DNA from: Chryseosolibacter sp964493505
GTDB taxonomy: Bacteria; Bacteroidota; Bacteroidia; Cytophagales; Cyclobacteriaceae
Length of the DNA stretch: 64,000 bases
Assembly: GCA_964493505.1 (NCBI GenBank)
Contig: CAZBNP010000014.1
Location: forward strand, 1-64,000
Reading direction: 5' to 3'
The notes beneath the pieces are model-generated. The model did no database searches, had not been told where the DNA came from, and saw only the letters and a program-made list of their open reading frames with translations. Shown in pieces: positions 35,057 through 42,998 of this stretch; position 1 is the first letter of the stretch, and every line of letters begins with the position of its first letter. Made by a program: the position numbers and the translations under genes.

Positions 35057-35311
35057 ATGGAAAGGAACGAAAGAAAAGACAGGATCGGAAAAGTAGTTAG
35101 CAACAAGATGCAAAAGACCATCACTGTTGCTGTTGACAGGAAAGTAAAACATCCGATCTATGGTAAGTTTGTGAACAGAACAACGAAGTTCAAGGCCCAT
35201 GACGAGGAGAACACGGCTGGTATCGGCGATACCGTGCGGATCATGGAAACTCGCCCGTTGAGCAAGGATAAGCGCTGGAGGCTCGTTGAAGTCCTCGAGA
35301 AAGCGAAGTAA
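35057..35311 (+). CDS. rpsQ: 30S ribosomal protein S17
   Basis: S17 (84 residues) is an early-assembly OB-fold protein binding 16S rRNA helices 7 and 11. It contains RIGKVVSNKMQKTITVAVDRKVKHPIYGKF and GDTVRIMETRPLSKDKRWRLVEVLE, as expected. rplN follows after 31 bases. Confidence 0.97.
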   Translation: MERNERKDRIGKVVSNKMQKTITVAVDRKVKHPIYGKFVNRTTKFKAHDEENTAGIGDTVRIMETRPLSKDKRWRLVEVLEKAK

Positions 35312-35342
35312 TAGGCAAAAAACAAGCTAAGTATAAAGCGTC

Positions 35343-35711
35343 ATGATACGTACAGAATCCAGACTTACTGTAGCCGACAATAGCGGAGCGAAAGAAGTTC
35401 TTTGTGTGCACGTGCTGGGGGGAACCCGCAAGGGCTACGCTTCGGTAGGCGATAAAATTGTCGTCACTGTTAAGTCTGCACTACCCTCAAGCCAGGTAAA
35501 AAAAGGAACCGTTTCGCGGGCTGTCATTGTCCGGACACGGAAGGAAGTAAGAAGGAAAGACGGATCCTACATCCGTTTTGAAGATAACGCTGCGGTATTA
35601 CTCACCGCGCAAGACGAACCCAGGGGTACCCGTATCTTCGGTCCGGTAGCCCGTGAGTTAAGAGAAAAGCAGTTTATGAAAATTGTGTCATTGGCACCTG
35701 AAGTAATTTAG
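35343..35711 (+). CDS. rplN: 50S ribosomal protein L14
   Basis: L14 (122 residues) binds 23S rRNA at the subunit interface and contacts the 30S via bridge B8. The conserved start MIRTESRLTVADNSGAKEVLCV and the segment GTRIFGPVARELR are present. It is the usual first gene of the spc operon, here continuous with rpsQ upstream and rplX two bases downstream. Confidence 0.98.
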   Translation: MIRTESRLTVADNSGAKEVLCVHVLGGTRKGYASVGDKIVVTVKSALPSSQVKKGTVSRAVIVRTRKEVRRKDGSYIRFEDNAAVLLTAQDEPRGTRIFGPVARELREKQFMKIVSLAPEVI

Positions 35712-35713
35712 TC

Positions 35714-36055
35714 ATGGAGAGGAAAAGGAATCAACAGCCTAAATTGCATATCCGCAAAGGCGACAAGGTTAAGGTCCTGGCCGGAGACGACAAGGGCAAG
35801 GAAGGTAAGATCCTGGAAGTGGACCCTGCAAACAGGCGTGCGCTTGTTGAGGGCGTAAACATCATGACGAAGCATACGAAGCCTTCGGCGGGTACACCCG
35901 AGGGAGGTATCACGAAAGTGGAATCTTACATCCACATCAGCAATCTGATGTTGATCGACCCGGCTACTGGTCAGGCTACCCGTGTGGGAAGAAAGGCCAA
36001 TGACAAGGGTAAGCTGCAGAGATATTCAAAGAAAACAGGAGAAATTATCAAGTAA
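35714..36055 (+). CDS. rplX: 50S ribosomal protein L24
   Basis: L24 (113 residues) starts 50S assembly and has a KOW motif, HIRKGDKVKVLAGDDKGKEGKILEVDP. The C-terminal half GRKANDKGKLQRYSKKTGEIIK is typical for Bacteroidota. It overlaps rplE by one base (TAATG). Confidence 0.97.
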   Translation: MERKRNQQPKLHIRKGDKVKVLAGDDKGKEGKILEVDPANRRALVEGVNIMTKHTKPSAGTPEGGITKVESYIHISNLMLIDPATGQATRVGRKANDKGKLQRYSKKTGEIIK

Positions 36056-36600
36056 TGGCAACGCCCAGATTAAAGGACAAATACGCGAAGGATATTGTCC
36101 CTGCTTTGAAGCAGAAGTTTAGCTATAAATCTGTCATGGAAGTACCCCGGATCGAAAAGATCTGTATCAATAAGGGTATGGGTGTGGCAGTAACCGACAA
36201 GAAGCTGATTGATGTCGCGGCTGAAGAGATTTCGAGTATCACCGGTCAAAAAGCGGTTCCTACGAAGTCGAAGAAGGCGATCTCAAACTTCAAGTTGAGG
36301 GAAAATATGCCTATTGGTGTGCGCGTGACACTGCGTGGTGACAAAATGTTCGAATTTCTCGATCGTCTGGTGAACGTAGCGCTTCCGCGTGTTCGCGACT
36401 TCCGCGGTGTAAGTGCCAGAGGATTTGACGGCAGGGGTAACTACACGCTTGGTGTGAAGGAACAGATCATCTTCCCTGAGATTTCGATCGATAAGGTGAA
36501 CAGGATCAATGGTATGGATATCACTTTTGTAACAACTGCGAAAACAGACGAAGAGAGCTTCGAACTCCTGAAGCAATTCGGTATGCCTTTCGCAAAATAG
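36055..36600 (+). CDS. rplE: 50S ribosomal protein L5
   Basis: L5 (181 residues) carries 5S rRNA into the 50S central protuberance and contacts P-site tRNA. The segments VPRIEKICINKGMGVA and RDFRGVSARGFDGRGNYTLGVKEQIIFPEI are standard. It ends 17 bases before rpsN. Confidence 0.98.
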   Translation: MATPRLKDKYAKDIVPALKQKFSYKSVMEVPRIEKICINKGMGVAVTDKKLIDVAAEEISSITGQKAVPTKSKKAISNFKLRENMPIGVRVTLRGDKMFEFLDRLVNVALPRVRDFRGVSARGFDGRGNYTLGVKEQIIFPEISIDKVNRINGMDITFVTTAKTDEESFELLKQFGMPFAK

Positions 36601-36617
36601 AATAATAGACTTAGAGC

Positions 36618-36887
36618 ATGGCTAAATTATCTGTAATTGCACGGCAGGCGAAGAGGGAAAGGCTGGTAAGCACGTATGCGGCGAAGAGGAAGGCTTTGAA
36701 GGAAGCCGGAGACTATCTGGCGCTGGACAAGCTGCCGCGTAACGCTTCGCCGGTTCGGTTGAAGAATCGCTGCAAGCTGACGGGTCGCCCGCGTGGTTAT
36801 CTGCGGAAGTTCGGTGTGTGCCGTAACGTATTCCGGCAGATGGCATCAGACGGCAAGATCCCGGGAGTCACGAAATCCAGCTGGTAG
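36618..36887 (+). CDS. rpsN: 30S ribosomal protein S14 (long, zinc-independent form)
   Basis: This is the 89-residue C-minus S14 with KNRCKLTGRPRGYLRKFGVCRNVFRQMAS near the C-terminus. The pairs of cysteines of the short zinc type (CxxC...CxxC) are not present. S14 is assembled late in the 30S head. A 235-base gap with its own promoter follows before rpsH, so transcription may be partly reset here. Confidence 0.97.
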   Translation: MAKLSVIARQAKRERLVSTYAAKRKALKEAGDYLALDKLPRNASPVRLKNRCKLTGRPRGYLRKFGVCRNVFRQMASDGKIPGVTKSSW

Positions 36888-37122
36888 GATATAGGCCGGT
36901 AGGGCCTTAAATCCGCCACAGCGTAGGCTTCTAACCGTTGTTTGCCTCAGGCACGCGGAAAGCCGATACGAAAAAGACATATTGGTTGCTGAGTATCAAG
37001 GTCGTATCCCCGGCATTCGGGAGCGAAACCAGGTAACAGTTTGAATAATAAAAATTGTTCAATATCTTTGCAGCCCGGTTTTGAGAAACGCGGGCTTGCT
37101 TATTATAAATAGGTGTACAGAA
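36888..37122 (+). other. rpsN-rpsH spacer with promoter
   Basis: This is the largest gap inside the ribosomal superoperon. Apart from the promoter at 37040 it shows only a five-bp hairpin just behind rpsN (AGGCC 36893-36897 with GGCCT 36903-36907) without a T tract. No reading frame of note, no tRNA and no strong terminator were seen. Confidence 0.6.
37040..37070 (+). promoter_or_regulatory. Internal promoter before rpsH
   Basis: TTTG (37040-37043), a 19-base spacer and TATCTTTG (37063-37070) match the Bacteroidota consensus perfectly, followed by CAGCCC. It lies 53 bases before the rpsH start and would drive rpsH and the genes behind it independently of the rplC promoter. Confidence 0.75.
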
Positions 37123-37521
37123 ATGACTGATCCCATAGCAGATTATTTAACACGGTTGAGGAACGCCATCAAGGCGAACCACCGTGTCGTGGAGATTCCT
37201 GCTTCCAATCTTAAGAAGGAGATAACCAAAGTGTTGTTCGACAAGGGTTATATCCTGAACTATAAGTTTGAGGAAACTGAAAATCATCAAGGGAAGATCA
37301 AGATTGCCCTGAAATACAATCCTGAGACACGTGAATCGGCAATAACAAAGCTGGAACGTGTGAGTTCACCCGGACTGAGGCAGTATGCCAATGCAACGTC
37401 GATGCCTCGCGTACTAAACGGCCTCGGAGTTGCGATTGTGTCTACATCGCGCGGTGTTATTACAGACAAGGAAGCCCGGACGCTCAACGTGGGTGGTGAG
37501 GTTTTGTGTTTCGTCTATTAA
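37123..37521 (+). CDS. rpsH: 30S ribosomal protein S8
   Basis: S8 (132 residues from MTDPIADYLTRLRNA) binds 16S rRNA helix 21 and in E. coli represses the spc operon. The signature TSRGVITDKEARTLNVGGEVLCFVY forms the C-terminus. The frame is open 14 codons upstream to 37081, but that part is leader sequence directly behind the promoter, so the ATG at 37123 is chosen. Confidence 0.97.
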   Translation: MTDPIADYLTRLRNAIKANHRVVEIPASNLKKEITKVLFDKGYILNYKFEETENHQGKIKIALKYNPETRESAITKLERVSSPGLRQYANATSMPRVLNGLGVAIVSTSRGVITDKEARTLNVGGEVLCFVY

Positions 37522-37532
37522 TTGAGAGAGGT

Positions 37533-38090
37533 ATGTCACGCATAGGTAAACAACCGATAGAAATCCCCGCCGGAGTTACTTTCGACTTTTCGAAGGAGAA
37601 AGCGCTTGTAACGGTGAAAGGCCCTAAAGGCGAACTGAGTCAGGCGATTGAACCTGATTTCGTTCTTAAGAATGAGAGTGGCGTTGTCACCATCGAGCGA
37701 CCCAGTGAGGAGAAGCATCATAAGGCAATGCACGGGTTGTACCGCGCGCTGATAGCCAATATGGTCGAAGGTGTATCGAAGGGCTACAAAGCTCAGATGG
37801 AACTGGTTGGCGTTGGTTACAAGGCCACGGCGCAGGGTAACATCCTGGAGCTGAGCCTCGGTTACTCTCACAGTATATTTGTCGGAATTCCTCCCGAACT
37901 GAAGCTGACGGCTTTCCACGAGAAAGGCGGGAACCCGACGGTTATCCTCGAGGGAATTGACAAGCAATTGTTGGGTCAGATCGCAGCGAAAATCAAATCG
38001 TTGCGCAAAGTTGAACCATACAAAGGAAAAGGTATTCGCTTTACCGGTGAGCAGGTTCGCCGGAAAGCTGGTAAAGCAGCTGCCAAATAG
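37533..38090 (+). CDS. rplF: 50S ribosomal protein L6
   Basis: L6 (185 residues from MSRIGKQPIEIPAGV) binds near the sarcin-ricin loop. The C-terminal signature YKGKGIRFTGEQVRRKAGKAA is intact. An upstream in-frame ATG at 37506 lies within rpsH and would add nine unlikely residues. rplR follows after 42 bases. Confidence 0.97.
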   Translation: MSRIGKQPIEIPAGVTFDFSKEKALVTVKGPKGELSQAIEPDFVLKNESGVVTIERPSEEKHHKAMHGLYRALIANMVEGVSKGYKAQMELVGVGYKATAQGNILELSLGYSHSIFVGIPPELKLTAFHEKGGNPTVILEGIDKQLLGQIAAKIKSLRKVEPYKGKGIRFTGEQVRRKAGKAAAK

Positions 38091-38132
38091 GAGCTGAACT
38101 GAAAAGTATCTAAACGCATCATATACAGAGAT

Positions 38133-38480
38133 ATGGCAGGCAAGAACAGAGAAAGGCGCGAGAGAATTAAGAAGGGAGTTCGCAAAAAGATCAGCGGAAC
38201 CACCGTGAGACCCCGGTTGTCCGTCTTCAGAAGCAACACCGGAATCTACGCGCAAATAATTGACGACGAGAAGAACGTTACCCTGGCAGCGGCTTCGAGC
38301 CTCGAACTGGGATTGAAGAGCGTCAACGTCGAGAATTCAAAGAATGTAGGTAAAAAGCTGGCTGAGAAAGCTGTTGCATCCGGAATCGAATCAATTGTTT
38401 TCGATCGCAACGGGTATCTCTATCATGGCAACATCAAAGCTTTTGCTGATGGTGCAAGAGAAGGTGGTTTAAAATTCTAA
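38133..38480 (+). CDS. rplR: 50S ribosomal protein L18
   Basis: L18 (115 residues) binds 5S rRNA. The arginine-rich N-terminus NRERRERIKKGVRKKISGTTVRPRLSVFRSNT and the C-terminal FDRNGYLYHGNIKAFADGAREGGLKF match the family. It is followed by rpsE after 11 bases. Confidence 0.97.
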   Translation: MAGKNRERRERIKKGVRKKISGTTVRPRLSVFRSNTGIYAQIIDDEKNVTLAAASSLELGLKSVNVENSKNVGKKLAEKAVASGIESIVFDRNGYLYHGNIKAFADGAREGGLKF

Positions 38481-38491
38481 GAAACTAAAAT

Positions 38492-39010
38492 ATGTCTGTA
38501 AGCAATATCAGCACAGTAAAAGCCAGCGAGATCGATCTCAAGGAAAGAGTCGTGGCCATTGAGCGCGTTGCGAAGGTTGTAAAGGGTGGACGTCGTTTCA
38601 GCTTTGCCGCCATAGTAGTAGTAGGCGATGGTAACGGAGTGGTCGGATATGGTCTTGGTAAGGCAAACGAAGTAACGGATGCTATTACAAAGGGTATCGA
38701 TGATGCAAAGAAACACCTTGTGAAGGTTCCGATCATCAAAGGAACGGTCCCGCATGAGTCGCTTGGAAAGTTCGGTGGCGGGTTTGTCCTGCTGAGACCG
38801 GCGGCTCCTGGTACGGGTGTAATAGCAGGTGGTGCGATGCGTGCTGTTCTTGAAAGCGCCGGCGTTCACAACGTTCTGGCTAAGTCAAGAGGTTCTTCGA
38901 ACCCTCACAACGTGGTGAAGGCTACTTTCCGTGCACTGACTACTATGCGCGATGCCTATAGCGTAGCAAAGAACAGAGGTATTACTTTGTCGAAAGTATT
39001 TAACGGCTAA
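38492..39010 (+). CDS. rpsE: 30S ribosomal protein S5
   Basis: S5 (172 residues) contributes to decoding accuracy and mRNA helicase activity at the entry tunnel. The double-stranded-RNA-binding-like N-terminal domain has RRFSFAAIVVVGDGNGVVGYGLGKANEV, and the C-terminal domain has GTGVIAGGAMRAVLESAGVHNVLAKSRGS. It is followed by rpmD after five bases. Confidence 0.98.
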   Translation: MSVSNISTVKASEIDLKERVVAIERVAKVVKGGRRFSFAAIVVVGDGNGVVGYGLGKANEVTDAITKGIDDAKKHLVKVPIIKGTVPHESLGKFGGGFVLLRPAAPGTGVIAGGAMRAVLESAGVHNVLAKSRGSSNPHNVVKATFRALTTMRDAYSVAKNRGITLSKVFNG

Positions 39011-39015
39011 GAGAG

Positions 39016-39195
39016 ATGGCTAAAGTTCAGATAACACAAACGAGAAGTACGATCAAACGGCCGGAGACCCAGTTGAGAACCATTCAGGCGCTGGGATTGG
39101 GCCGGATCAATAAGACGGTGGAAGTAGAGCTGACGCCTCAGATCGCCGGTATGATAAGAAAAGTAAATCACTTGATTACTGTAAAAGAGCTTTAA
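39016..39195 (+). CDS. rpmD: 50S ribosomal protein L30
   Basis: This 59-residue gene begins with ATG at 39016 and reads MAKVQITQTRSTIKRPETQL, then RTIQALGLGRINKTVEVELT, ending in TAA at 39193-39195. This is the complete L30 ferredoxin-like fold of 58-60 residues. It sits between rpsE and rplO with gaps of five and three bases, the normal S5-L30-L15 order. Confidence 0.96.
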   Translation: MAKVQITQTRSTIKRPETQLRTIQALGLGRINKTVEVELTPQIAGMIRKVNHLITVKEL

Positions 39196-39198
39196 GAG

Positions 39199-39645
39199 AT
39201 GAAGTTGCACACACTAAAACCTGCAGAAGGATCGACCAGGACCAACAAACGTCTCGGTCGGGGTCAGGGGTCCGGAGGATCTACCGCGGGGCGGGGTCAC
39301 AAAGGTGCTCAGTCGCGGTCCGGCCACAAAACCAAACTCGGATTTGAAGGCGGGCAGATGCCACTCCAGCGCCGTGTGCCTAAATTCGGTTTCAAGAACA
39401 ATAACAAGGTTTACTTCAAGGCGCTTAACCTGGATGTTCTCGAGGGACTGGTGGAGAAAACAAAGGATACTAACCTTAGCTTGCAAGTGCTGATAGACAA
39501 TGGTGTCGTTGGAAAGAATGATAAGGTTAAGATCCTTGGAAGAGGTGAGTTGAAGTCGAAGGTAAGTATCGAAGCTCACGCCTTTTCGGAAACAGCTACA
39601 AAAGCAATTGAACAGGCGGGGGGTACAGCCACAATATTGAAATAA
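39199..39645 (+). CDS. rplO: 50S ribosomal protein L15
   Basis: L15 (148 residues) has the glycine-rich, basic N-terminus GRGQGSGGSTAGRGHKGAQSRSGHKTKLGFEGGQMPLQRRVPK that winds through 23S rRNA and a globular C-terminal domain. It joins late in 50S assembly. Its stop overlaps the secY start by one base. Confidence 0.97.
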   Translation: MKLHTLKPAEGSTRTNKRLGRGQGSGGSTAGRGHKGAQSRSGHKTKLGFEGGQMPLQRRVPKFGFKNNNKVYFKALNLDVLEGLVEKTKDTNLSLQVLIDNGVVGKNDKVKILGRGELKSKVSIEAHAFSETATKAIEQAGGTATILK

Positions 39646-40970
39646 TGAAACGGTTCTTTCAGACCATAAGGAATATCTTTTCAATCGAGGATCTGCGTGT
39701 TCGCATTCTGAATACGATCGGATTTTTGATCATTTTCCGTCTGGGATCGTTTATCGTCATCCCGGGAATTGATCCGAATCACCCGAGCCTTTCGGGCGCC
39801 GGCGCCACGGAGGGTATTCTCGGGTTGCTCAATACATTTTTGGGAGGGTCTTTCAGCCGGGCCTCGATCTTCGCACTGGGTATTATGCCCTATATCTCTG
39901 CGTCGATCATTGTTCAGCTGCTGACGTTCGCAGTTCCGTATTTCCAGAAGCTTCAAAAGGAAGGCGACTCTGGCAGGAAGAGAATCAATCAGATCACGCG
40001 CGTATTGACGATCGTGATCACCGGTTTTCAAAGTTACGCCTATATCAGGGGAACGATTGAAGCGGATGCGATCATACAACCCGGAGCTTTCTTCTTCCTT
40101 TCTGCTATTACGATCCTGGTTGCCGGAACGATGTTCTGTATGTGGCTGGGTGAGCGTATCACCGACAAAGGAATCGGTAATGGTATTTCGGTACTGATTA
40201 TGATAGGTATCATCTCCCGGTTGCCCATGGCGCTTTACGAAGAAGCTGTCTACAACCGCGGTATGAGCGGTGCCTTGTTGTTTATCATTGAGTTGCTCGT
40301 GTTGTTCGGTATTGTCATGGCGGTGATCATGCTTACGCAGGCAACCCGCAGGATTCCGATCCAGTACGCGAAACAGGTTATTGGCAACAAGCTATATGGC
40401 GGAAAGAGGGATTTTATTCCGTTGAAGGTGAATTCGGCAGGTGTGATGCCTATCATCTTTGCACAGGCGCTGATGTTTATACCGGTATTGCTTGCCGGAC
40501 TTTGGAGGGATTCGGATGTGGCCGCTTATGTTGGCTCTACATTCTCCGACCCGTACTCCTGGCAGTACAATACTCTGTTCGGTGTCATGATTTTGGTGTT
40601 CACGTTCTTTTATACGGCGATCACGATCAATGCCAATGACATTGCGGATAACCTGAAGCGGAACGGTGGTTTTATCCCGGGTGTGAAGCCTGGTAAGCAG
40701 ACTTCCGAGTTTATTGATACGGTTTTGTCGCGGATCACGTTTCCGGGAGCAACGTTCCTGGCATTTGTGGCGATCATTCCGGCGTTTGCAGTGCTGTTGG
40801 GTGTGGGGCAGAACTTCGCGCAATTTTACGGGGGTACGTCGCTTTTGATCATGGTTGGTGTTATTCTCGATACGTTGCAACAGATTGAGAGTTACTTGCT
40901 GATGAGACACTACGAGGGCATGATGAAATCGGGTCGGGTGAAAGGACGTTCTCAGTTTGCCGCGGCTTAA
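39645..40970 (+). CDS. secY: Preprotein translocase subunit SecY
   Basis: This 441-residue protein has ten transmembrane helices and forms the protein-conducting channel with SecE and SecG. The start is RVRILNTIGFLIIFRLGSFIVIPGID, the plug/lateral gate region follows, and the C-terminal cytoplasmic loop has the conserved GMMKSGRVKGR. It is translationally coupled to rplO (TAATG) and followed by map after eight bases, the usual spc order. Confidence 0.98.
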   Translation: MKRFFQTIRNIFSIEDLRVRILNTIGFLIIFRLGSFIVIPGIDPNHPSLSGAGATEGILGLLNTFLGGSFSRASIFALGIMPYISASIIVQLLTFAVPYFQKLQKEGDSGRKRINQITRVLTIVITGFQSYAYIRGTIEADAIIQPGAFFFLSAITILVAGTMFCMWLGERITDKGIGNGISVLIMIGIISRLPMALYEEAVYNRGMSGALLFIIELLVLFGIVMAVIMLTQATRRIPIQYAKQVIGNKLYGGKRDFIPLKVNSAGVMPIIFAQALMFIPVLLAGLWRDSDVAAYVGSTFSDPYSWQYNTLFGVMILVFTFFYTAITINANDIADNLKRNGGFIPGVKPGKQTSEFIDTVLSRITFPGATFLAFVAIIPAFAVLLGVGQNFAQFYGGTSLLIMVGVILDTLQQIESYLLMRHYEGMMKSGRVKGRSQFAAA

Positions 40971-40978
40971 TGATCTGA

Positions 40979-41791
40979 ATGATTGATTTAAAGACGGAAG
41001 AGGATCTGGCGCTGATTCGAGAGGGCGCACAAATACTGGGGAAAGCTCACGGCGAGGTTGCGAAACTAGTGAAGCCGGGAGTCCAGACCCGGAAGTTGGA
41101 TGAGGTTGCTGAGGAGTTTATCAGAGATCACGGAGCGACTCCGTCGTTCAAGAACTACAACGGGTTTCCGGCGTCGTTGTGTATCTCGGTGAATGAAGTG
41201 GTTGTTCACGGGTTTCCCGGAAAATATGAACTCCGCGAAACTGATATTATCTCCGTCGACGGCGGAGTATATTATAAGGGATATCACAGTGATTCAGCGT
41301 ATACGTATCCGCTGGAGGCTGTAAGTGAGGCAACCCTCCTCCTGTTGGAGCGAACTTACGAGTCGCTCTACCTCGGTATCGCTGAAGCGAAAGCGGGAAA
41401 CAGAATGGGTGACGTATCGCACGCGATTCAGCACTATGTTGAGAGCTTTGGATACGGGGTAGTACGTGAGCTTGTAGGCCATGGTGTGGGCAAGAAGCTG
41501 CACGAGGAGCCTGAAGTTCCAAACTACGGCAAGAGGGGTAAGGGAGTGAAGATTGTGCCGGGTATGGTGTTCGCGATTGAACCCATGATCAACCAGGGCG
41601 GAAAGAGTGTGGTGCAGGAGCGAGACGGATGGACGATCCGTACTTCAGACAGGAAGCCATCGGCGCATTTTGAGCATACAGTTGCTGTACATGCGGATCG
41701 GACTGAGGTATTAACAACACATGAATATATAGAAAATAATTACAGCTATAAGTGGCGAAACAAAGGTCAATTGAGCAAGATGGAACTATAA
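40979..41791 (+). CDS. map: Methionine aminopeptidase, type I
   Basis: MetAP (270 residues) removes N-terminal methionine from new proteins. Metal ligands of the pita-bread fold are seen: aspartates in DIISVDGGVYYKGYHSDSA, histidine in GHGVGKKLHEEP, and glutamates in FAIEPMI and near the C-terminus. Its 3' end overlaps infA by 40 bases, which is unusual and may couple the two. Confidence 0.97.
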   Translation: MIDLKTEEDLALIREGAQILGKAHGEVAKLVKPGVQTRKLDEVAEEFIRDHGATPSFKNYNGFPASLCISVNEVVVHGFPGKYELRETDIISVDGGVYYKGYHSDSAYTYPLEAVSEATLLLLERTYESLYLGIAEAKAGNRMGDVSHAIQHYVESFGYGVVRELVGHGVGKKLHEEPEVPNYGKRGKGVKIVPGMVFAIEPMINQGGKSVVQERDGWTIRTSDRKPSAHFEHTVAVHADRTEVLTTHEYIENNYSYKWRNKGQLSKMEL

Positions 41792-41970
41792 GTGAAGCAT
41801 TGTCGAATGCGATGTTTAGAGTTCAACTGGAAAATGGGCACGAAGTTCTAGCGCACATTTCCGGGAAGATGCGAATGAACTACATCCGTATCTTGCCTGG
41901 AGACAGAGTACGACTCGAGATGTCGCCATACGATTTGACTAAGGGAAGAATTGTATTCAGATACAAATAG
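41752..41970 (+). CDS. infA: Translation initiation factor IF-1
   Basis: IF-1 (72 residues) is an OB-fold protein that occupies the A site during initiation. The sequence has IEQDGTISEALSNAMFRVQLENGHEVLAHISGKMRMNYIRILPGDRV and ends in the typical YDLTKGRIVFRYK. The start is GTG at 41752, inside map. This gives the conserved MAKQ start and normal length. rpmJ follows after five bases. Confidence 0.97.
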   Translation: MAKQRSIEQDGTISEALSNAMFRVQLENGHEVLAHISGKMRMNYIRILPGDRVRLEMSPYDLTKGRIVFRYK

Positions 41971-41975
41971 AAGAC

Positions 41976-42092
41976 ATGAAAGTTAAAGCATCTTTAAAGA
42001 AACGCAGCGCCGATTGTAAGATCATTCGGCGGAAGGGAAAACTGTTTGTGATTAATAAGAAGAACCCCCGGTTTAAACAAAGACAAGGGTAG
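41976..42092 (+). CDS. rpmJ: 50S ribosomal protein L36
   Basis: L36 (38 residues: MKVKASLKKRSADCKIIRRK, then GKLFVINKKNPRFKQRQG) starts with ATG at 41976. The zinc-type L36 has three cysteines and a histidine. Here only one cysteine (C14) remains and the other positions are Ser, Asn and Phe, so this is the zinc-independent form common in Bacteroidota. It lies between infA and rpsM in the normal order. Confidence 0.96.
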   Translation: MKVKASLKKRSADCKIIRRKGKLFVINKKNPRFKQRQG

Positions 42093-42164
42093 TATCCTTA
42101 GTCGGCTGCTGGTTGTTGCCAGTGCCTGATTACGAGTGACTAATAACTAATGATAAATTAAGAT

Positions 42165-42545
42165 ATGGCACGTATTGCTGGTGTAGATATTCCTGATAAC
42201 AAGCGGGGCGAAATTGGCCTGACATACATTTTTGGTCTGGGTCGCAAGTCTGCGCAAAAGATTCTTACCGAGGCTGGTATCAGCCTGGATAAGAAGGTTA
42301 AGGAGTGGAATGACGAAGAGTCTAACGCTGTCAGGGCGATTATTGCTGAGAAATTCCGGATTGAAGGTGTTCTTAAATCTGAGATCCAGCTCAACATTAA
42401 GCGTCTGATGGATATCGGATGTTATCGCGGATTGCGCCACAGAAAAGGTCTTCCGCTGCGCGGCCAGACTACGAAAAACAACGCGCGTACGCGTAAAGGC
42501 AAGCGTAAGACTGTTGCTAACAAGAAGAAGGCGACGAAAGGATAA
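42165..42545 (+). CDS. rpsM: 30S ribosomal protein S13
   Basis: S13 (126 residues) lies in the 30S head and contacts the 50S and P-site tRNA. It begins MARIAGVDIPDNKRGEIGLTYIFGLG and has the helix-two-turn-helix and the basic tail RGLRHRKGLPLRGQTTKNNARTRKGKRKTV. It is 72 bases behind rpmJ and 30 before rpsK, opening the alpha-operon part. Confidence 0.98.
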   Translation: MARIAGVDIPDNKRGEIGLTYIFGLGRKSAQKILTEAGISLDKKVKEWNDEESNAVRAIIAEKFRIEGVLKSEIQLNIKRLMDIGCYRGLRHRKGLPLRGQTTKNNARTRKGKRKTVANKKKATKG

Positions 42546-42575
42546 TTCACTAACTGAAAAATAAAGTTCTCATTA

Positions 42576-42974
42576 ATGGCAACCGCTGAAAAGAGAAAAG
42601 ACAAAGCAAAGAAGAGAGTCGTAAATGTTGAGGCTGTAGGAGAAGTTCACATTAAGGCTACTTTCAATAACATCATTATCGCTATGACCAACAGTGCTGG
42701 TCAGGTGGTATCCTGGGCATCTGCAGGTAAGATGGGATTCAAGGGTTCTAAGAAGAACACGCCATACGCCGCACAGATGGCAGCGCAGGATTGTGCTTCC
42801 AAGGCGTATGATCTTGGAATGCGTAAGGTAGAGGTGTTTGTGAAGGGTCCCGGTGCCGGGCGCGAGTCGGCAATCCGGACAATCCAGGGAGCGGGTATCG
42901 AAGTAACTGCGATTCGGGATGTTACGCCGCTGCCACACAACGGTTGCAGACCTCCGAAGAGAAGAAGAGTTTAA
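42576..42974 (+). CDS. rpsK: 30S ribosomal protein S11
   Basis: S11 (132 residues) forms the 30S platform near the E site. The segments HIKATFNNIIIAMTNSAGQVVSWASAGKMGFKGSKKNTPYAAQ and VTPLPHNGCRPPKRRRV are characteristic. N-terminus is slightly extended with lysines. It lies between rpsM and rpsD. Confidence 0.98.
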   Translation: MATAEKRKDKAKKRVVNVEAVGEVHIKATFNNIIIAMTNSAGQVVSWASAGKMGFKGSKKNTPYAAQMAAQDCASKAYDLGMRKVEVFVKGPGAGRESAIRTIQGAGIEVTAIRDVTPLPHNGCRPPKRRRV

Positions 42975-42998
42975 TAACCAAATATTTCAGGTTTAGCC

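Noticed and set aside
37081..37122. N-terminal extension of rpsH
   Set aside because: Lies immediately behind the -7 box and adds 14 residues not seen in S8.
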